This document shows, piece by piece, positions 8,547 through 20,226 of a stretch of DNA of 64,000 bases. Position numbers and translations under genes: made by a program. Within the stretch, counting starts at the first letter, position 1. Every line of letters begins with the position of its first letter. The DNA is from Streptococcus plurextorum DSM 22810 (GTDB taxonomy: Bacteria; Bacillota; Bacilli; Lactobacillales; Streptococcaceae): NCBI RefSeq assembly GCF_000423745.1, contig NZ_AUIO01000001.1, forward strand, positions 337,991 through 401,990, written 5' to 3'. The notes under the pieces are model-generated. The model did no database searches, was not told where the DNA came from, and saw only the letters and a list, made by a program, of their open reading frames with translations.

Positions 8547-9746
8547 TCAGTCAAACAGACCCAAACCGTTCATAAATGCTGTAAATCTTCCTTCTACAGT
8601 CATCTCTTTAATGATTTCTGTGATCAAATAAACCTGAATAGATAGTAAGTCATCTGTTACACTTTGCTGACAAAACCGCTCTAATTGCTGATAGATATCA
8701 TCAATCCTCGTGAAAGTCAGCTTAATATCTGATTTTTGCTGTAAACCAATTTCCCGATAAGACATCTTATCCTGACTAGCAACTAATTCCTCGTAGCCTT
8801 TGTCAATATAAGTTATCCCAAAGTAGTCAGGCTTTCCGCCACGTTCAAGTAACCTAGCGTAACCAATCAGACCCGTTGCCATCAGGGCACGATCCTTATC
8901 AGACAATCCCCATTCCTCGCAAAATTCTCGTTCCATAGCAGAAATGATCAAGGCATCCAAGTTGGAAGGATTTAACTGTCTATAATCCTTTTGCCATTCT
9001 ACGGATCCAGAACCTGATGGGGCATAGCGGTTACGATTGGCTTTAGAATTGGCACCTTGTCTAGCAATCAGCAGATGACGATCCGCTGTAATGACTAAGG
9101 TAGAAGCGCCTAAGAAGTTAGCACTTCTACTATTGGTCAAACTATAAAGTTCATTATCTTCATTGGACAGTAACGTTTTGCCTGAAAAATAAAGGCCAAT
9201 CTCTTGCTGATGATAGAAGTTTTTATAAACAATTTCATGGGAACACTGGCCGTCATAATACCCAACTTTACCAATGCCTATATGCCCACCATCCTTAAAA
9301 TGCTCTACCAGCAGACTCTGATGTTGCCTCACCAATTTCCCATTATTCATAAAACGGTTTTTTGATAAATTAACCTTCATAATTTTAGGCAGAAGTTCCA
9401 GAAGAACCGCTGGCAGATTATAATTAGGAGCTTTGAACAGTAACGGGATATTTTTCCCCTCCTGCAATAGTTGATTGATTACCGGACTCATCACATAATA
9501 TTCCTTACCGTAAGTCCCTTTTTCAAAAACACTAACCTGATAGCCAGATTTCTGATAGTCATGCGGTAAGCTTAATGTCTCTTTTAGAGCTGTTTTGTCA
9601 CTCTCATCAAGTGTCTCAATCATAATATTCTCAATCAACTTGTGATAACGTCTAAAACTCATCACAAGAGCAGAGACCAGTACCAAAAGAAGTAACCAAA
9701 AAGACGTGAGGTATTTCTCAAGGTTTAGGTTAAAGAAAAAACTCAA
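8547..9746 (-). CDS. Membrane-anchored NUDIX-like protein of unknown function
   Basis: This 399-residue protein has an N-terminal hydrophobic helix (SFWLLLLVLVSALVMSF, residues 15-31), then about 170 residues without a recognised fold, then a NUDIX-like domain. The NUDIX core REFCEEWGL near residue 275 matches the consensus RExxEExG. The first half of the box is interrupted: between GSGSVEW and the core there are extra residues, and the usual upstream Glu is not in register. A substrate-recognition-like segment YAPSGSGSVEW precedes it. The start is a TTG with a weak Shine-Dalgarno; an alternative start may exist. The PP2C gene is 136 nt upstream on the same strand. The substrate is not predictable. 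Confidence 0.65.
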   Translation of the reverse strand: MSFFFNLNLEKYLTSFWLLLLVLVSALVMSFRRYHKLIENIMIETLDESDKTALKETLSLPHDYQKSGYQVSVFEKGTYGKEYYVMSPVINQLLQEGKNIPLLFKAPNYNLPAVLLELLPKIMKVNLSKNRFMNNGKLVRQHQSLLVEHFKDGGHIGIGKVGYYDGQCSHEIVYKNFYHQQEIGLYFSGKTLLSNEDNELYSLTNSRSANFLGASTLVITADRHLLIARQGANSKANRNRYAPSGSGSVEWQKDYRQLNPSNLDALIISAMEREFCEEWGLSDKDRALMATGLIGYARLLERGGKPDYFGITYIDKGYEELVASQDKMSYREIGLQQKSDIKLTFTRIDDIYQQLERFCQQSVTDDLLSIQVYLITEIIKEMTVEGRFTAFMNGLGLFD

Positions 9747-9778
9747 GGAGTCCCTAAAGGAGAATAAATTATTGAGAA

Positions 9779-9802
9779 GAACGCTTAAAATAAGGAGCGT
9801 TC
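9779..9802. other. Inverted repeat between PP2C and NUDIX-like genes
   Basis: GAACGCT and AGCGTTC form a short stem without a good T-run on either strand. It could be an attenuator or a processing site between the two minus-strand genes. Confidence 0.4.
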
Positions 9803-9882
9803 ACCCAAAGTATTGCTTTACTGCTGTGTAAAACAAGTCGATTCTACCTGTAATAGCATAAAAATATTTGTTAATTAAGATT

Positions 9883-10668
9883 TTACGATGTTTCATAACG
9901 TATTCCAATCAGGCTGATATCATCTCTCTTCTTAAACTGGCTTAAATCTACATGGTTATTGGCAAAACAGGATTGCAAAGCATCGATCACCTGTTGTGGC
10001 GAATAGGTCAATGCTTCTAGTTTCTGGTTGGGCAAACAATAGTCCACAAAGCCATCCGAACATAGCATAATACGATCATGATTGGTCAGCTCCAAACTCC
10101 CTAAAAGGGCATAAGCCAATCCCTGACCATCAATAGAGCCAATCCAATAGCCATCTGCTTGATTTAACTTTTGACGTGTCTTTTGCAGGATAGCCTTTCG
10201 CTTCTGTGGGTCTTCAACCTTAGCAAGCAGTTGCTTGTCTTGAGCTGCAAGGGGCCAAATGCGATCATCTGTTAGCACCTGCTTCCCTTCAATAATGAGG
10301 TAAGAATCTCCTAAAATATAATAGTCTAAATGCCCGTCAATTATTCTCGCAAAAACCAACGTAAAGGTTGGCAACATATAGTGAGGACAGTCTGTCCTTA
10401 TTTTCTCCTCCTTCAAGAGATTTTCCCGAACCATCTGGACACTCTCTTGAACAATGGATAGCAAAGACTTCTGGTCATCTAAGTGCTGCCTTAGGGCTTG
10501 GTCAAGACGTCTCACTAAAACCGCTGAATCTGTATCTTCCTCAAAGAGTCGAATACCATAAAGATCCGTCACACCGTCCATTAACCAAAAATAATGCCCA
10601 GAATAGCCAATCATATCTTCATTTGATTGATTGGTCCCTTGAATTGAAATGACCTGTTCAACAATCAT
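9883..10668 (-). CDS. PP2C-family protein phosphatase, stand-alone
   Basis: This 261-residue protein shows the metal-binding landmarks of the PPM/PP2C fold in order: SNED near residue 16, WLMDGVTD near 30, MLCSDGFVD near 200 and KRDDISLIG near the end. It is therefore probably an active Mg/Mn-dependent serine/threonine phosphatase. It has no signal or membrane segment and is not next to a Ser/Thr kinase gene, so it is unlike the usual stp-stk pair of streptococci. GAGAGG lies about 9 nt before the ATG, and a TTGTCA/TATACT promoter is found upstream. The NUDIX-like membrane protein follows. Targets are unknown. Confidence 0.8.
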   Translation of the reverse strand: MIVEQVISIQGTNQSNEDMIGYSGHYFWLMDGVTDLYGIRLFEEDTDSAVLVRRLDQALRQHLDDQKSLLSIVQESVQMVRENLLKEEKIRTDCPHYMLPTFTLVFARIIDGHLDYYILGDSYLIIEGKQVLTDDRIWPLAAQDKQLLAKVEDPQKRKAILQKTRQKLNQADGYWIGSIDGQGLAYALLGSLELTNHDRIMLCSDGFVDYCLPNQKLEALTYSPQQVIDALQSCFANNHVDLSQFKKRDDISLIGIRYETS

Positions 10669-10692
10669 AATACTTGCCTCTCTTTACTAAGT

Positions 10693-10721
10693 AGTATAGC
10701 TTCTAACAAGAAAATTGACAA
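10693..10721 (-). promoter_or_regulatory. Promoter of the PP2C gene
   Basis: On the minus strand TTGTCA (-35, 10716-10721) and TATACT (-10, 10693-10698) are separated by 17 nt and lie about 25 nt before the PP2C ATG. Confidence 0.7.
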
Positions 10722-10874
10722 GTCCCTATGTCTAGTCTGCCTGTCAGAAGTCCCTGAAACTTGCTTCGACAATCGACTTTTGTCTAGAACATTAGCTCAC
10801 CCACTCTGCTTGAAAAAAAAAACAGACTGTTATTGGTTGGCACAGTGACATAAAAGCCAAACCATTTCTCCTGA

Positions 10875-10908
10875 TAAAAAATGCCTGAAACTCTGCTGCT
10901 TCAGGCAT
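10875..10908 (-). terminator. Terminator of the atp operon
   Basis: On the minus strand ATGCCTGAA and TTCAGGCAT form a 9-bp stem followed by TTTTT, 32 nt after the atpC stop codon. Confidence 0.9.
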
Positions 10909-10939
10909 GTTATCATCTAAATCCTCAAATCAAAGGCAA

Positions 10940-11359
10940 TCATTTATGACTGCCGACATGTATTCGATTTAAGGCGCGTTGAAGCGCTACTTTAGCACGG
11001 CGAACTTGGTCAATATCATGAATAGCTTGCGCTTGATCAAGAGCACGCTCTGCACGAAGTCTGGCACGCTCTGCACGGCTAACATCGATGTCTCGTTCCC
11101 TCTCTGCTGAATTTGCCACAATCGTAACAAGATTATTCTTAACTTCAATGATTCCGCCATTGACGGCGACCCAGTCCACATGGCTATCGTCATCAATGCG
11201 ACGAATCTTCATCTCATGAACATCTAGTGACGCAATAAAATTGATGTGATGAGGTAGAATTCCCATCTCTCCATTTTTTGTCCGAACCGAAATATAGTTC
11301 GCATGATGATCGTATTTAATCCCATCAGGCGTAACGACCTGAACTGTCATATGTGCCAT
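10940..11359 (-). CDS. atpC: F1Fo ATP synthase epsilon subunit
   Basis: AtpC (139 residues) is the central-stalk regulatory subunit. The N-terminal beta-sandwich shows the conserved [15 protein letters not shown] near residue 30, and the C-terminal part is the usual helical hairpin rich in Arg and Ala ([17 protein letters not shown]). It is the last gene of the atp operon, starts 9 nt after atpD and is followed by a strong terminator. Confidence 0.97.
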   Translation of the reverse strand: MAHMTVQVVTPDGIKYDHHANYISVRTKNGEMGILPHHINFIASLDVHEMKIRRIDDDSHVDWVAVNGGIIEVKNNLVTIVANSAERERDIDVSRAERARLRAERALDQAQAIHDIDQVRRAKVALQRALNRIHVGSHK

Positions 11360-11368
11360 AGAGACCTC

Positions 11369-12778
<1,410 letters not shown>

Positions 12779-12889
12779 TTAAGATACAATGGAACACCCA
12801 GCTTGGCTACAAGCACCTGAACTCTATTAACCTACCAAGCATACGGCTGTCTGGTGAAAATAAAGCGTTTTACAGGCTCTTTGTCCCAT

Positions 12890-12919
12890 GTTTGATATAG
12901 TAAGATTACTAAATCAAAC
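12890..12919 (-). other. Hairpin in the atpG-atpD intercistronic region
   Basis: GTTTGAT and ATCAAAC, extended inward by TAGTAA/TTACTA after one mismatched base pair, form a long stem with a very small loop. No T-tract follows, so it does not look like a terminator. A role in mRNA processing or stability of the atpDC part is possible. Confidence 0.5.
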
Positions 12920-12994
12920 TATCCTTTCTGTATATTTTGCACAAATCCCATCACCAGCGATAGGCACTCAAAGACAATGACGGCAAATGCAACA

Positions 12995-13876
12995 TCATTC
13001 GAGTGCGTTAGCACCAGCTACGATTTCTGTAATTTCTTGTGTAATGGCCGATTGCCGTGCACGATTATACTGAATCGTCAAGTCATCAATCACATGCTTC
13101 GCATTATCGGTTGCGGTTTGCATGGCTGTCATACCTGCAGCATGTTCTGCTGTCTTAGCATCAACAATGGCTCCATAAATCAGACTCTCCGTATATTGCG
13201 GCAAGAGTTGCTCTAAAATTTCCGTCCGACTAGGCTCTAATTCAAATCCTGCTACACCTTCTTCTGTTGCCTCTTCTGCTACCAAATCAGAAAGAGGCAG
13301 CATTTTTTGAACACGTACCTGACTGGTAATACTGTTCACATGATGGTTATAACACACATAAAGCTCATCAAAGAAACCTTGTCTATACATTTCTACAGAT
13401 TGAGAGATGATTTGACTCACCTGCTCAAAGGAGGGCTGATCTTCCAAGCCACGCATCTCGAAAGAGACGGGCAATCCCCTATTCTTGAAAAAATCAGCCC
13501 CAATAGACCCAATAGAGATAATGGCATAATCGTCAGCACCATCTTCATGATAGTCTGCGATTAATTCCAAAATAGCTTTGAGAAGCTTCGCATTATAGCC
13601 ACCGACCAGCCCTTTATCTGAGGTGATCACAATGTAGCCTGTCTTTTTAATCGGCCTAGCGGCTAACATAGGATTATCAGACCCTGAAATTAATTCTGAC
13701 TTTAAAAAATCGGTTGTAATTTGACGAATCTTTGAAGCATAGATTTGATAGTCTCTTGCAGCTTGTTCGGCTTTGACCAGCTTTGCAGAAGAGACCATCT
13801 TCATGGCACTGGTAATCTTACTGGTTTTTTCCGTAGAGAGGATTTTAGATTTAATTTCACTTAGGGATCCTGCCAT
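12995..13876 (-). CDS. atpG: F1Fo ATP synthase gamma subunit
   Basis: Rotor shaft subunit of 293 residues. The N-terminus has the family helix ([20 protein letters not shown]) followed by VVSSAKL-like [11 protein letters not shown], and the C-terminus ends with the conserved helix [19 protein letters not shown]. It begins 12 nt after atpA, and GAGGACTG lies upstream of the ATG. Confidence 0.97.
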   Translation of the reverse strand: MAGSLSEIKSKILSTEKTSKITSAMKMVSSAKLVKAEQAARDYQIYASKIRQITTDFLKSELISGSDNPMLAARPIKKTGYIVITSDKGLVGGYNAKLLKAILELIADYHEDGADDYAIISIGSIGADFFKNRGLPVSFEMRGLEDQPSFEQVSQIISQSVEMYRQGFFDELYVCYNHHVNSITSQVRVQKMLPLSDLVAEEATEEGVAGFELEPSRTEILEQLLPQYTESLIYGAIVDAKTAEHAAGMTAMQTATDNAKHVIDDLTIQYNRARQSAITQEITEIVAGANALE

Positions 13877-13888
13877 AATCAGTCCTCC

Positions 13889-15397
13889 TTAAGCATTTAA
13901 AAATGATTGATCTTTAAAATCTTGAATAGCCGCATCTAAGACACCATCCTCAGGTAAGTCTTTTGTCGTGCGAATCAGATCAAAAATGTAGCTGTAATGC
14001 CTGTCAAAATAGTCATATAATTCCGACTCAAAGGTGAGAATATCATTTACTGGAATATCATCCAAGAAACCATGGGTCAAAGCATATAGGATAACGACTT
14101 GTTTCTCAACTGGCAAAGGCTTGTGTAGGGGCTGTTTCAGAACTTCCACCGTACGGCGACCACGATTCAGTTTGGCCTGAGTCGCCGCATCAAGATCTGA
14201 TCCAAATTGCGTAAAGGCCTCAAGCTCACGATAAGAAGCTAAATCTAGACGAAGGGTACCTGCTACCTTTTTCATGGCCTTAATTTGTGCAGCTCCTCCC
14301 ACACGCGACACCGAAGAACCGGCATCAATAGCAGGACGAATACCCGAATTAAAAAGATTTTCCTTTAAGAAAATTTGACCATCTGTAATTGAAATCACAT
14401 TAGTCGCAATGTAGGCTGAGATATCCCCTGCCTGTGTTTCGATAAATGGCAGAGCGGTTATTGAACCTCCACCCAATTCATCTGAAACCTTTGCTGAACG
14501 TTCAAGAAGACGGCTATGAAGGTAGAAAACATCACCTGGATAGGCTTCTCGTCCTGGCGGACGACGAAGCAGCAAGGACAATTCACGATAGGCTACCGCC
14601 TGTTTTGACAAATCATCATAGACAATGAGAACATGCTTGCCTTGATACATGAATTCCTCAGCCATGGCCACACCTGCATAAGGAGCGATAAAAAGTAAAG
14701 GGGATGGTTGTGAAGCTGAAGCTGTCACAACAATGGTGTAGTCCAAAGCCCCGTATTGACGTAGCGTTTCTACTTGCGTCCGTACGGTTGATTCTTTTTG
14801 CCCAATAGCCACATAGATACAAATCACATCATTTCCCTTTTGATTGAGAATGGCGTCAATGGCAATGGACGTTTTACCCGTCTGACGATCCCCAATAATA
14901 AGCTCACGCTGACCACGACCAATTGGCACGAGGGCATCGATAGCTTTTAGGCCAGTTTGCATAGGTTCTGAAACAGACTTGCGTTGCATGACTCCAGGAG
15001 CAGGTGTTTCTACAGGTCTAAACCCAGTTGTCGCAATATCGCCTAGACCATCCACTGGCTGTCCTAGAGGATTGACCACACGACCAATCAAAGCGTCGCC
15101 AACGGGCACCTCCATAATTTTTCCAGTGCGCTTGACAATGTCTCCCTCTCGAATGTCCAAATAATCACCTAGAATGATAATCCCAACATCACTGGTTTCA
15201 AGGTTCTGTGCCATTCCGTATGAGCCATTTGAAAACTCTAATAATTCTCCACTCATGGCCGCATTTAGGCCACTGGCACGAGCAATACCATCACCAACAT
15301 AGGTAACAATACCCGTTTCTGTGATTTCAAAGTTTGGTTGAAAGTCATCAATTTGTGCCTTAATCAAAGCACTGATTTCTTGTGCATTTATAGCCAA
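13889..15397 (-). CDS. atpA: F1Fo ATP synthase alpha subunit
   Basis: Non-catalytic nucleotide-binding subunit of 502 residues. The P-loop GDRQTGKTS lies near 170, followed by the family stretch [20 protein letters not shown]. The chosen start is a TTG at 15397 giving [13 protein letters not shown], which is the conserved N-terminus in streptococci. AAGTGGTG sits at proper spacing before it. The frame is open four codons further to a GTG at 15409. The gene starts about 22 nt after atpH. Confidence 0.96.
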   Translation of the reverse strand: MAINAQEISALIKAQIDDFQPNFEITETGIVTYVGDGIARASGLNAAMSGELLEFSNGSYGMAQNLETSDVGIIILGDYLDIREGDIVKRTGKIMEVPVGDALIGRVVNPLGQPVDGLGDIATTGFRPVETPAPGVMQRKSVSEPMQTGLKAIDALVPIGRGQRELIIGDRQTGKTSIAIDAILNQKGNDVICIYVAIGQKESTVRTQVETLRQYGALDYTIVVTASASQPSPLLFIAPYAGVAMAEEFMYQGKHVLIVYDDLSKQAVAYRELSLLLRRPPGREAYPGDVFYLHSRLLERSAKVSDELGGGSITALPFIETQAGDISAYIATNVISITDGQIFLKENLFNSGIRPAIDAGSSVSRVGGAAQIKAMKKVAGTLRLDLASYRELEAFTQFGSDLDAATQAKLNRGRRTVEVLKQPLHKPLPVEKQVVILYALTHGFLDDIPVNDILTFESELYDYFDRHYSYIFDLIRTTKDLPEDGVLDAAIQDFKDQSFLNA

Positions 15398-15418
15398 GCC
15401 ATACACCACTTTCTATTT

Positions 15419-15952
15419 TTACAATTTTTGTTTAATGTCTTGAATCTGCGTTTGCACACTGGCATCGATAATTTGGTTATTCACCTTAATCACAAAACCA
15501 CCCAATAATTTTTCATCAAGCGTTTCAATCAACCGATGCGTTTTAATCAGGAATTTCGTTTCAACAATATGACGCAAACGCTCTTTTTGAAGTTGAGTCA
15601 ATGGCTGTGCTACCACCACTTCCATGTCAAAAATTTGTGTCTCCTCACCAATTTTGACAATAACTTCTTGCAAGATCGGTAGAATCATCCCAAATTCGTC
15701 TTCTGTTGCTAATGATTCTAACAGCTGATTGAGGTAGCGATGCCCTGAATGAGGCAACTGACGAATCAAGCCCATCTTCTCGACTTTTTCAAAACGTTCT
15801 GAGGTCAAGACAGCATCTAATTTTGTCTCTTCAAAAATGTCTAGAATTTGGGAGACATCCTCATAGACGACCGCTAATTGATCTGAATCCTTAGCTTTTT
15901 GCACGACCTCTAAAGCGTATTTATGCACCAAAGCATCTTTTTTCAAATCCAT
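15419..15952 (-). CDS. atpH: F1Fo ATP synthase delta subunit
   Basis: Peripheral-stalk subunit of 177 residues. It has an N-terminal helical domain and the C-terminal family motif LLGGFVIKVNNQIIDASVQTQI cut short at the usual length. It shares one base with the atpF stop (TAATG type overlap). Confidence 0.95.
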   Translation of the reverse strand: MDLKKDALVHKYALEVVQKAKDSDQLAVVYEDVSQILDIFEETKLDAVLTSERFEKVEKMGLIRQLPHSGHRYLNQLLESLATEDEFGMILPILQEVIVKIGEETQIFDMEVVVAQPLTQLQKERLRHIVETKFLIKTHRLIETLDEKLLGGFVIKVNNQIIDASVQTQIQDIKQKL

Positions 15953-16461
15953 TAGTTTTCTCCCAAGCGATCCAAATAGCGATCAACCAGAGCGGTTTTT
16001 TCACTAGCGTCTAATTTTTCCAAGAGAATCCGCTCCGCCAAATCAATAGCCAGTTTTGCCACTTCCTCTTTAGCGGCTTCTATGGCATCAGCCTTAATTT
16101 GTTCTGCATCTACTTTGGCCTTATCTTTAATAGCCTGTGCTTCTTCTTTTGCCTGACTCAGAATAGCTTCCCGATCGTGTGAGGCTCTAGCATTGGCTTG
16201 TCCAACGATACGACTAGCCTCTAAGCGACTTGCTTTTAGTGCTTCTTCTTGCTCTTTGATATAGTTTTCTGCTTGTGTACGCGCTGTCTCTGCTTTCTCT
16301 AAATCCTTTGAAATCTTATCTGCACGCGCATCAAAAATACCGACGATATGTTTCCAGGCAAAGATTCGTAATAATACCATCAAAAGGACAAAGGATCCTG
16401 TCACGATGATAAAGTTGCCAAGAATAGCTCCTGTCGTAATGCTATGTAATACCATAAGCAT
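15952..16461 (-). CDS. atpF: F1Fo ATP synthase subunit b
   Basis: Peripheral-stalk subunit of 169 residues. One N-terminal membrane helix (FIIVTGSFVLLMVLLRIFAW) is followed by a long charged helix typical of the b dimer (EKAETARTQAENYIKEQEEA). AGGAAGGA lies 6 nt before the ATG. A second in-frame ATG follows 6 nt later. Confidence 0.95.
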   Translation of the reverse strand: MLMVLHSITTGAILGNFIIVTGSFVLLMVLLRIFAWKHIVGIFDARADKISKDLEKAETARTQAENYIKEQEEALKASRLEASRIVGQANARASHDREAILSQAKEEAQAIKDKAKVDAEQIKADAIEAAKEEVAKLAIDLAERILLEKLDASEKTALVDRYLDRLGEN

Positions 16462-16480
16462 CTCGTTTCCTTCCTAATAC

Positions 16481-17194
16481 TTAATGACTATGACCGTTAA
16501 CCTTATTGCTCAAATACATTGAGGTTAACATGGTGAAAATATAAGCCTGCAGACATGAAATAAAGACTGAGAAGCCTATCCATAACATGGTTAATAGAAA
16601 GGCAACAGGCTGCCAAAGGGTATGCACATGGCTTAAATTAACCAATAAACCAATTAAAACCTCACCAGCATAAATATTTCCATAAAGGCGAAGCGCCAAA
16701 GACAGAAAATTTGTAAACTCCTCTATAATGTTCATGGGAGTCATTGCTGGGGGCGTCACAAATCCTTTTAAATAAGCTTTAAATCCACGTTGACGAATGC
16801 CTTCGACATGACAAACCACCGTGACAATTAGAGAAAGGCCAAAATCAAAAAGCATATTTGCTGTTGGTGACATCCAAACATTTTCACCTTCTGGCGTTTG
16901 CAACTTGGTCATCAAACCGAGATTATTGCCCACTAATAAGAACATGAAAAGACTAAATAAAAAAAGTGAGTATTTTCTTGCATAGGTCTCACCTAAATTG
17001 CCCTTACTAAAGTTAAACACAAATTCATAAGCAAATTCTAGTAGGTTTTGCTTTCCTGAAGGTTTCAATGCCATATTCCGACTAGCCCAATAAACTAAGG
17101 TAAAGACAATTAAAACCGTCAATAGCGACATGGCTAAAATCGTCACATCTAAGTCAATTGGACCCAGATGCAGTATTGGATTCGATTCTTCCAA
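16481..17194 (-). CDS. atpB: F1Fo ATP synthase subunit a
   Basis: Proton-channel subunit of 237 residues with about five membrane helices. The essential arginine is in [19 protein letters not shown] near residue 170. The start codon is TTG with AAGGAGGG six bases upstream. It starts 37 nt downstream of atpE. Confidence 0.96.
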   Translation of the reverse strand: MEESNPILHLGPIDLDVTILAMSLLTVLIVFTLVYWASRNMALKPSGKQNLLEFAYEFVFNFSKGNLGETYARKYSLFLFSLFMFLLVGNNLGLMTKLQTPEGENVWMSPTANMLFDFGLSLIVTVVCHVEGIRQRGFKAYLKGFVTPPAMTPMNIIEEFTNFLSLALRLYGNIYAGEVLIGLLVNLSHVHTLWQPVAFLLTMLWIGFSVFISCLQAYIFTMLTSMYLSNKVNGHSH

Positions 17195-17231
17195 GGGAGT
17201 CCCTCCTTATCTCTCTATTCTACCTATCGAC

Positions 17232-17429
17232 TTACATGATAAATGCCATACCCAGAGTGATAAAGAAGATTGCTTCTACAAAGGCAATACCCATGAACAT
17301 GGTCCCCATAAATTTTCCATAGAGCTCTGGCTGACGTGCAGATGCTTTTAAAACATTGCTCACAATTAAACCATTTCCAATCGCACAACCAAGTCCTGCA
17401 AGGCCAAGTCCTAAAATACCCAAATTCAT
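17232..17429 (-). CDS. atpE: F1Fo ATP synthase subunit c
   Basis: Proteolipid ring subunit of 65 residues, two membrane helices. The proton-carrying glutamate is in GIAFVEAIFF (about residue 51), and the polar loop reads KASARQPEL. AAGGAG precedes the ATG. It is the first gene of the operon, as usual for streptococci, and has no atpI in front. Confidence 0.97.
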   Translation of the reverse strand: MNLGILGLGLAGLGCAIGNGLIVSNVLKASARQPELYGKFMGTMFMGIAFVEAIFFITLGMAFIM

Positions 17430-17463
17430 TAAGAATTCTCCTTAAAAATTTTTTTACCCAGTC

Positions 17464-17492
17464 ATTTTAGTCCTATTTTTTTTAATTGTCAA
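17464..17492 (-). promoter_or_regulatory. Promoter of the atp operon
   Basis: On the minus strand TTGACA (17487-17492) and TAAAAT (17464-17469) are 17 nt apart, 35 nt before the atpE ATG. Upstream of it (17530-17558) lie repeated TGAC words that might be a regulator site. Confidence 0.85.
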
Positions 17493-17574
17493 TGAAACAC
17501 TTCTATTTTTAAGGCTTTCACGAGGGAAGTGACCAGTTTGACTGACTAATACTGACCTTTGGCCGATTGATTTC

Positions 17575-17605
17575 AAAAAACGTGCCCCAAATGGAAGCAC
17601 GTTTT
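17575..17605 (-). terminator. Terminator of the glycogen operon
   Basis: On the minus strand AAAACGTGC and GCACGTTTT form a stem followed by TT, 61 nt past glgA. It separates the glg and atp transcripts. Confidence 0.85.
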
Positions 17606-17665
17606 GAACTTAGATAAAGCTTATTTTCTAGCTATGATAAGCTAAAAAGCTCTGCAAGGATTGCC

Positions 17666-19096
17666 TTAGGCAAGTTCTTGATACAACTCCATATAAGCTT
17701 GGCTTGCCGTATCCCATGAAAAATCTCTGGTCATGGCATTTTGCTGTAGCATTTTCCAGTCATCTGGTCGATTGTGATAAACCTCTAAAGCAAGCTCAAG
17801 GGTCTTTGTCATCCAATAGCCCGAAAACTCACCAAATGTAAACCCTGTTCCTGTCTGATCAAAGGCATTATAAGGCGTTACTGTGTCACGCAAGCCTCCC
17901 ACCTCAGAGACCAAGGGGAGTGTCCCATAGCGCATTGCCATCATCTGAGAGAGACCGCACGGCTCAAATGCAGACGGCATTAAGAAGAGATCTGCTCCTG
18001 CGTAAATCTGCTGAGCCAAGGTCAAATCGAATGTCAGATTTGCAGAAAGTTTGTGGGGATAAGTCTGTCCAAACCAAGCAAAACTTTGTTCATAGGCGTC
18101 ATATCCTGTCCCTAACAGAGCAATCTGTACATCGTACTGCAAGATATTGTGCAGTTCATTGACCACAAGATCAAAGCCTTTTTGATCCGTCAAGCGTGAG
18201 ACAATCCCAATCAAAGGCACATCATCTCGAACTGGCAAGCCTAAACGCTCTTGAAGAGCACTTTTATTCTTGGCTTTTCCTGATAAATCCTTACTGGAGA
18301 AATGATGTGGAAGCATTGCATCTGTCTCTGGGTCAAAGAGAGCCGTATCAATACCGTTGACGATTCCCGATAATTTTCCAGACTCCATGCGCATCATCTG
18401 ATCGAGTCCCTTACCAAAAGCTGGCGTCTGAATTTCACTAGCATAACTTGGTGAGACGGTCGTTACACGGTCTGCATAAAGGATTGCTGCTTTCATCCAG
18501 TTAAGGCAATTATTCCACCGCAAGGTACCATCGGCATAGCGCTCATGTCCGACGCCAAAAAGGTCTCCTAAGATAATAGGATCAAACTGCCCCTGAAACT
18601 CGATATTATGGATTGTAAAGATTGATTTAATGCGACGATAAGCCTCTATCCAATGATACTTTTCTTTAAGGAGAAAAGGCATCATTGCTGTGTGGTAATC
18701 GTGAACATGGAGAATATCTGGGATAAAAGACACTCTTTCCATCATTTCAAGAGCTGCTAGTTGGAAGAAGGCAAAACGCTCACCATCATCCCAGTCGCCA
18801 TAAACTTTCCCTCTAAAGAAATATTGCTGATTATCAATGAAATAGAAAGTGACCTTATCACGAACAAGTTTCTTAATACCGACATAAGCGCGACGCCAAC
18901 CAACAGCCGTGTAAAAAGAGAGAAGGTCTTCAACCTGATGGCCAAATTTAGCATCAACAACATCGTAATAAGGAAGAACAACTGCTACCTCATGCCCCTT
19001 TTGAGCAAGAGACTTGGGCAAGGCTCCGATAACATCTCCCAGCCCTCCAGTCTTAGCAAAAGGCGCACCTTCTGCTGCTACGAACAAAAGTTTCAT
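17666..19096 (-). CDS. glgA: Glycogen synthase, ADP-glucose dependent
   Basis: GT5 glycogen synthase of 476 residues that extends alpha-1,4-glucan from ADP-glucose. The N-terminal ADP-glucose site KTGGLGDV is at residues 15-22, and the C-terminal GT-B domain has the acidic site [20 protein letters not shown] near 380. Its ATG overlaps the glgD stop by 4 nt. It is the last gene of the glg operon. Confidence 0.97.
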   Translation of the reverse strand: MKLLFVAAEGAPFAKTGGLGDVIGALPKSLAQKGHEVAVVLPYYDVVDAKFGHQVEDLLSFYTAVGWRRAYVGIKKLVRDKVTFYFIDNQQYFFRGKVYGDWDDGERFAFFQLAALEMMERVSFIPDILHVHDYHTAMMPFLLKEKYHWIEAYRRIKSIFTIHNIEFQGQFDPIILGDLFGVGHERYADGTLRWNNCLNWMKAAILYADRVTTVSPSYASEIQTPAFGKGLDQMMRMESGKLSGIVNGIDTALFDPETDAMLPHHFSSKDLSGKAKNKSALQERLGLPVRDDVPLIGIVSRLTDQKGFDLVVNELHNILQYDVQIALLGTGYDAYEQSFAWFGQTYPHKLSANLTFDLTLAQQIYAGADLFLMPSAFEPCGLSQMMAMRYGTLPLVSEVGGLRDTVTPYNAFDQTGTGFTFGEFSGYWMTKTLELALEVYHNRPDDWKMLQQNAMTRDFSWDTASQAYMELYQELA

Positions 19097-20226
19097 TGAA
19101 TAATATCTCCTGTGATTTCAAGACCTTTCGTAATGACTAATGGTTTGTCCGCACTGCCTCGAAGCGTCACACCTGCTGGGACAGTCACGTTTTTATCAAT
19201 GATAGCATACTCAATCGTTGCACCTTCTCCGATTGTAACCTTTGGAAAAATGACTGAATCTGCTACTCTAGCACCTTCTGCCACACGACAGTTACGTGAA
19301 ATAATTGAGTGTTCCACATGCCCCGTGATGATAGAACCTGAGGCAAACTGTGAATTTTTCACCTGTGACTGGTCATCAAAATACGTAGACTCTTCGTTCT
19401 TGACTTTTGTGTAAACCTTTTGATTACCGTAGAAGAGGGCATAGAATTTCTGAGGATCGAGCATGTCCATATTCGCATCATAATAAGATTTAACAGAAGT
19501 AATATTAGACAAATAACCTGTGTGTTCGTAAGCCAAAGCGCCATCAGTTACGATTAAATCACGAAGCAGGTAGCGAATTTTACGAGGTTTTTCTTTTTGA
19601 GCCTCTTCCTCTAGTTTTTCAATGAGATATGGCGTATTCACCACGTAAATATCCGCTGACATTGGAACAGGTTCATCAGATTGATCCGCATCAAGCTTGC
19701 CAATAACAGTATCGTACTGGTCTATATTTAGCAATTCATTGGCTGGTGAGACATAATCTTTCATCAGCTTTTTATAGACAACTGTCAATTGGCGATGATT
19801 GGCATTATGCAAGTGAATGACCTGTTTCAGGTTGATATTTGCTAAGATATCACAAGACATGTAAACGGTCTGATCAGAACCTGAGCGACGAAGGTAATTA
19901 AGGATCTGACCGTAGTAATCCTCATCTGCATAAATGCTCTCTTCATCAGAATTATAAAACCCTAAGAAATAGTGACTGAGGAGAGTGTTAAGCCCCCACT
20001 CGCGACCTGAGCGAATATGGTCAAAAATAGAACGAATATTTTGCCCGCGGAAAACCCCATAAATGCTACGAATACCTGCATTTGCAAGGCTTGAAAGCTG
20101 AAAATCAATGAGGCGATATTTCCCGTCAAATGGCAAACTTGCTAAAGGGCGATTGGCTGTCAAACTTCCCATATCCGGATATCCAATCGCATTCCCGAGA
20201 ATGGCTGTGTACTTATCAATCTTCAT
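19093..20226 (-). CDS. glgD: Glucose-1-phosphate adenylyltransferase, GlgD subunit
   Basis: GlgD (377 residues) is the paralogue of GlgC found in Firmicutes. It keeps the overall fold ([20 protein letters not shown]) and a left-handed beta-helix C-terminus. The catalytic glycine loop GGxGxRL is replaced by [12 protein letters not shown], so it is probably a non-catalytic, activating partner in a GlgC/GlgD hetero-oligomer, as described for other Firmicutes. It overlaps glgC by 11 nt and glgA by 4 nt. Confidence 0.95.
   Translation of the reverse strand: MKIDKYTAILGNAIGYPDMGSLTANRPLASLPFDGKYRLIDFQLSSLANAGIRSIYGVFRGQNIRSIFDHIRSGREWGLNTLLSHYFLGFYNSDEESIYADEDYYGQILNYLRRSGSDQTVYMSCDILANINLKQVIHLHNANHRQLTVVYKKLMKDYVSPANELLNIDQYDTVIGKLDADQSDEPVPMSADIYVVNTPYLIEKLEEEAQKEKPRKIRYLLRDLIVTDGALAYEHTGYLSNITSVKSYYDANMDMLDPQKFYALFYGNQKVYTKVKNEESTYFDDQSQVKNSQFASGSIITGHVEHSIISRNCRVAEGARVADSVIFPKVTIGEGATIEYAIIDKNVTVPAGVTLRGSADKPLVITKGLEITGDIIQ

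Noticed and set aside
19093..20226. glgD as a second catalytic ADP-glucose pyrophosphorylase.
   Set aside because: The glycine-rich catalytic loop is degenerate; it fits the GlgD partner subunit.
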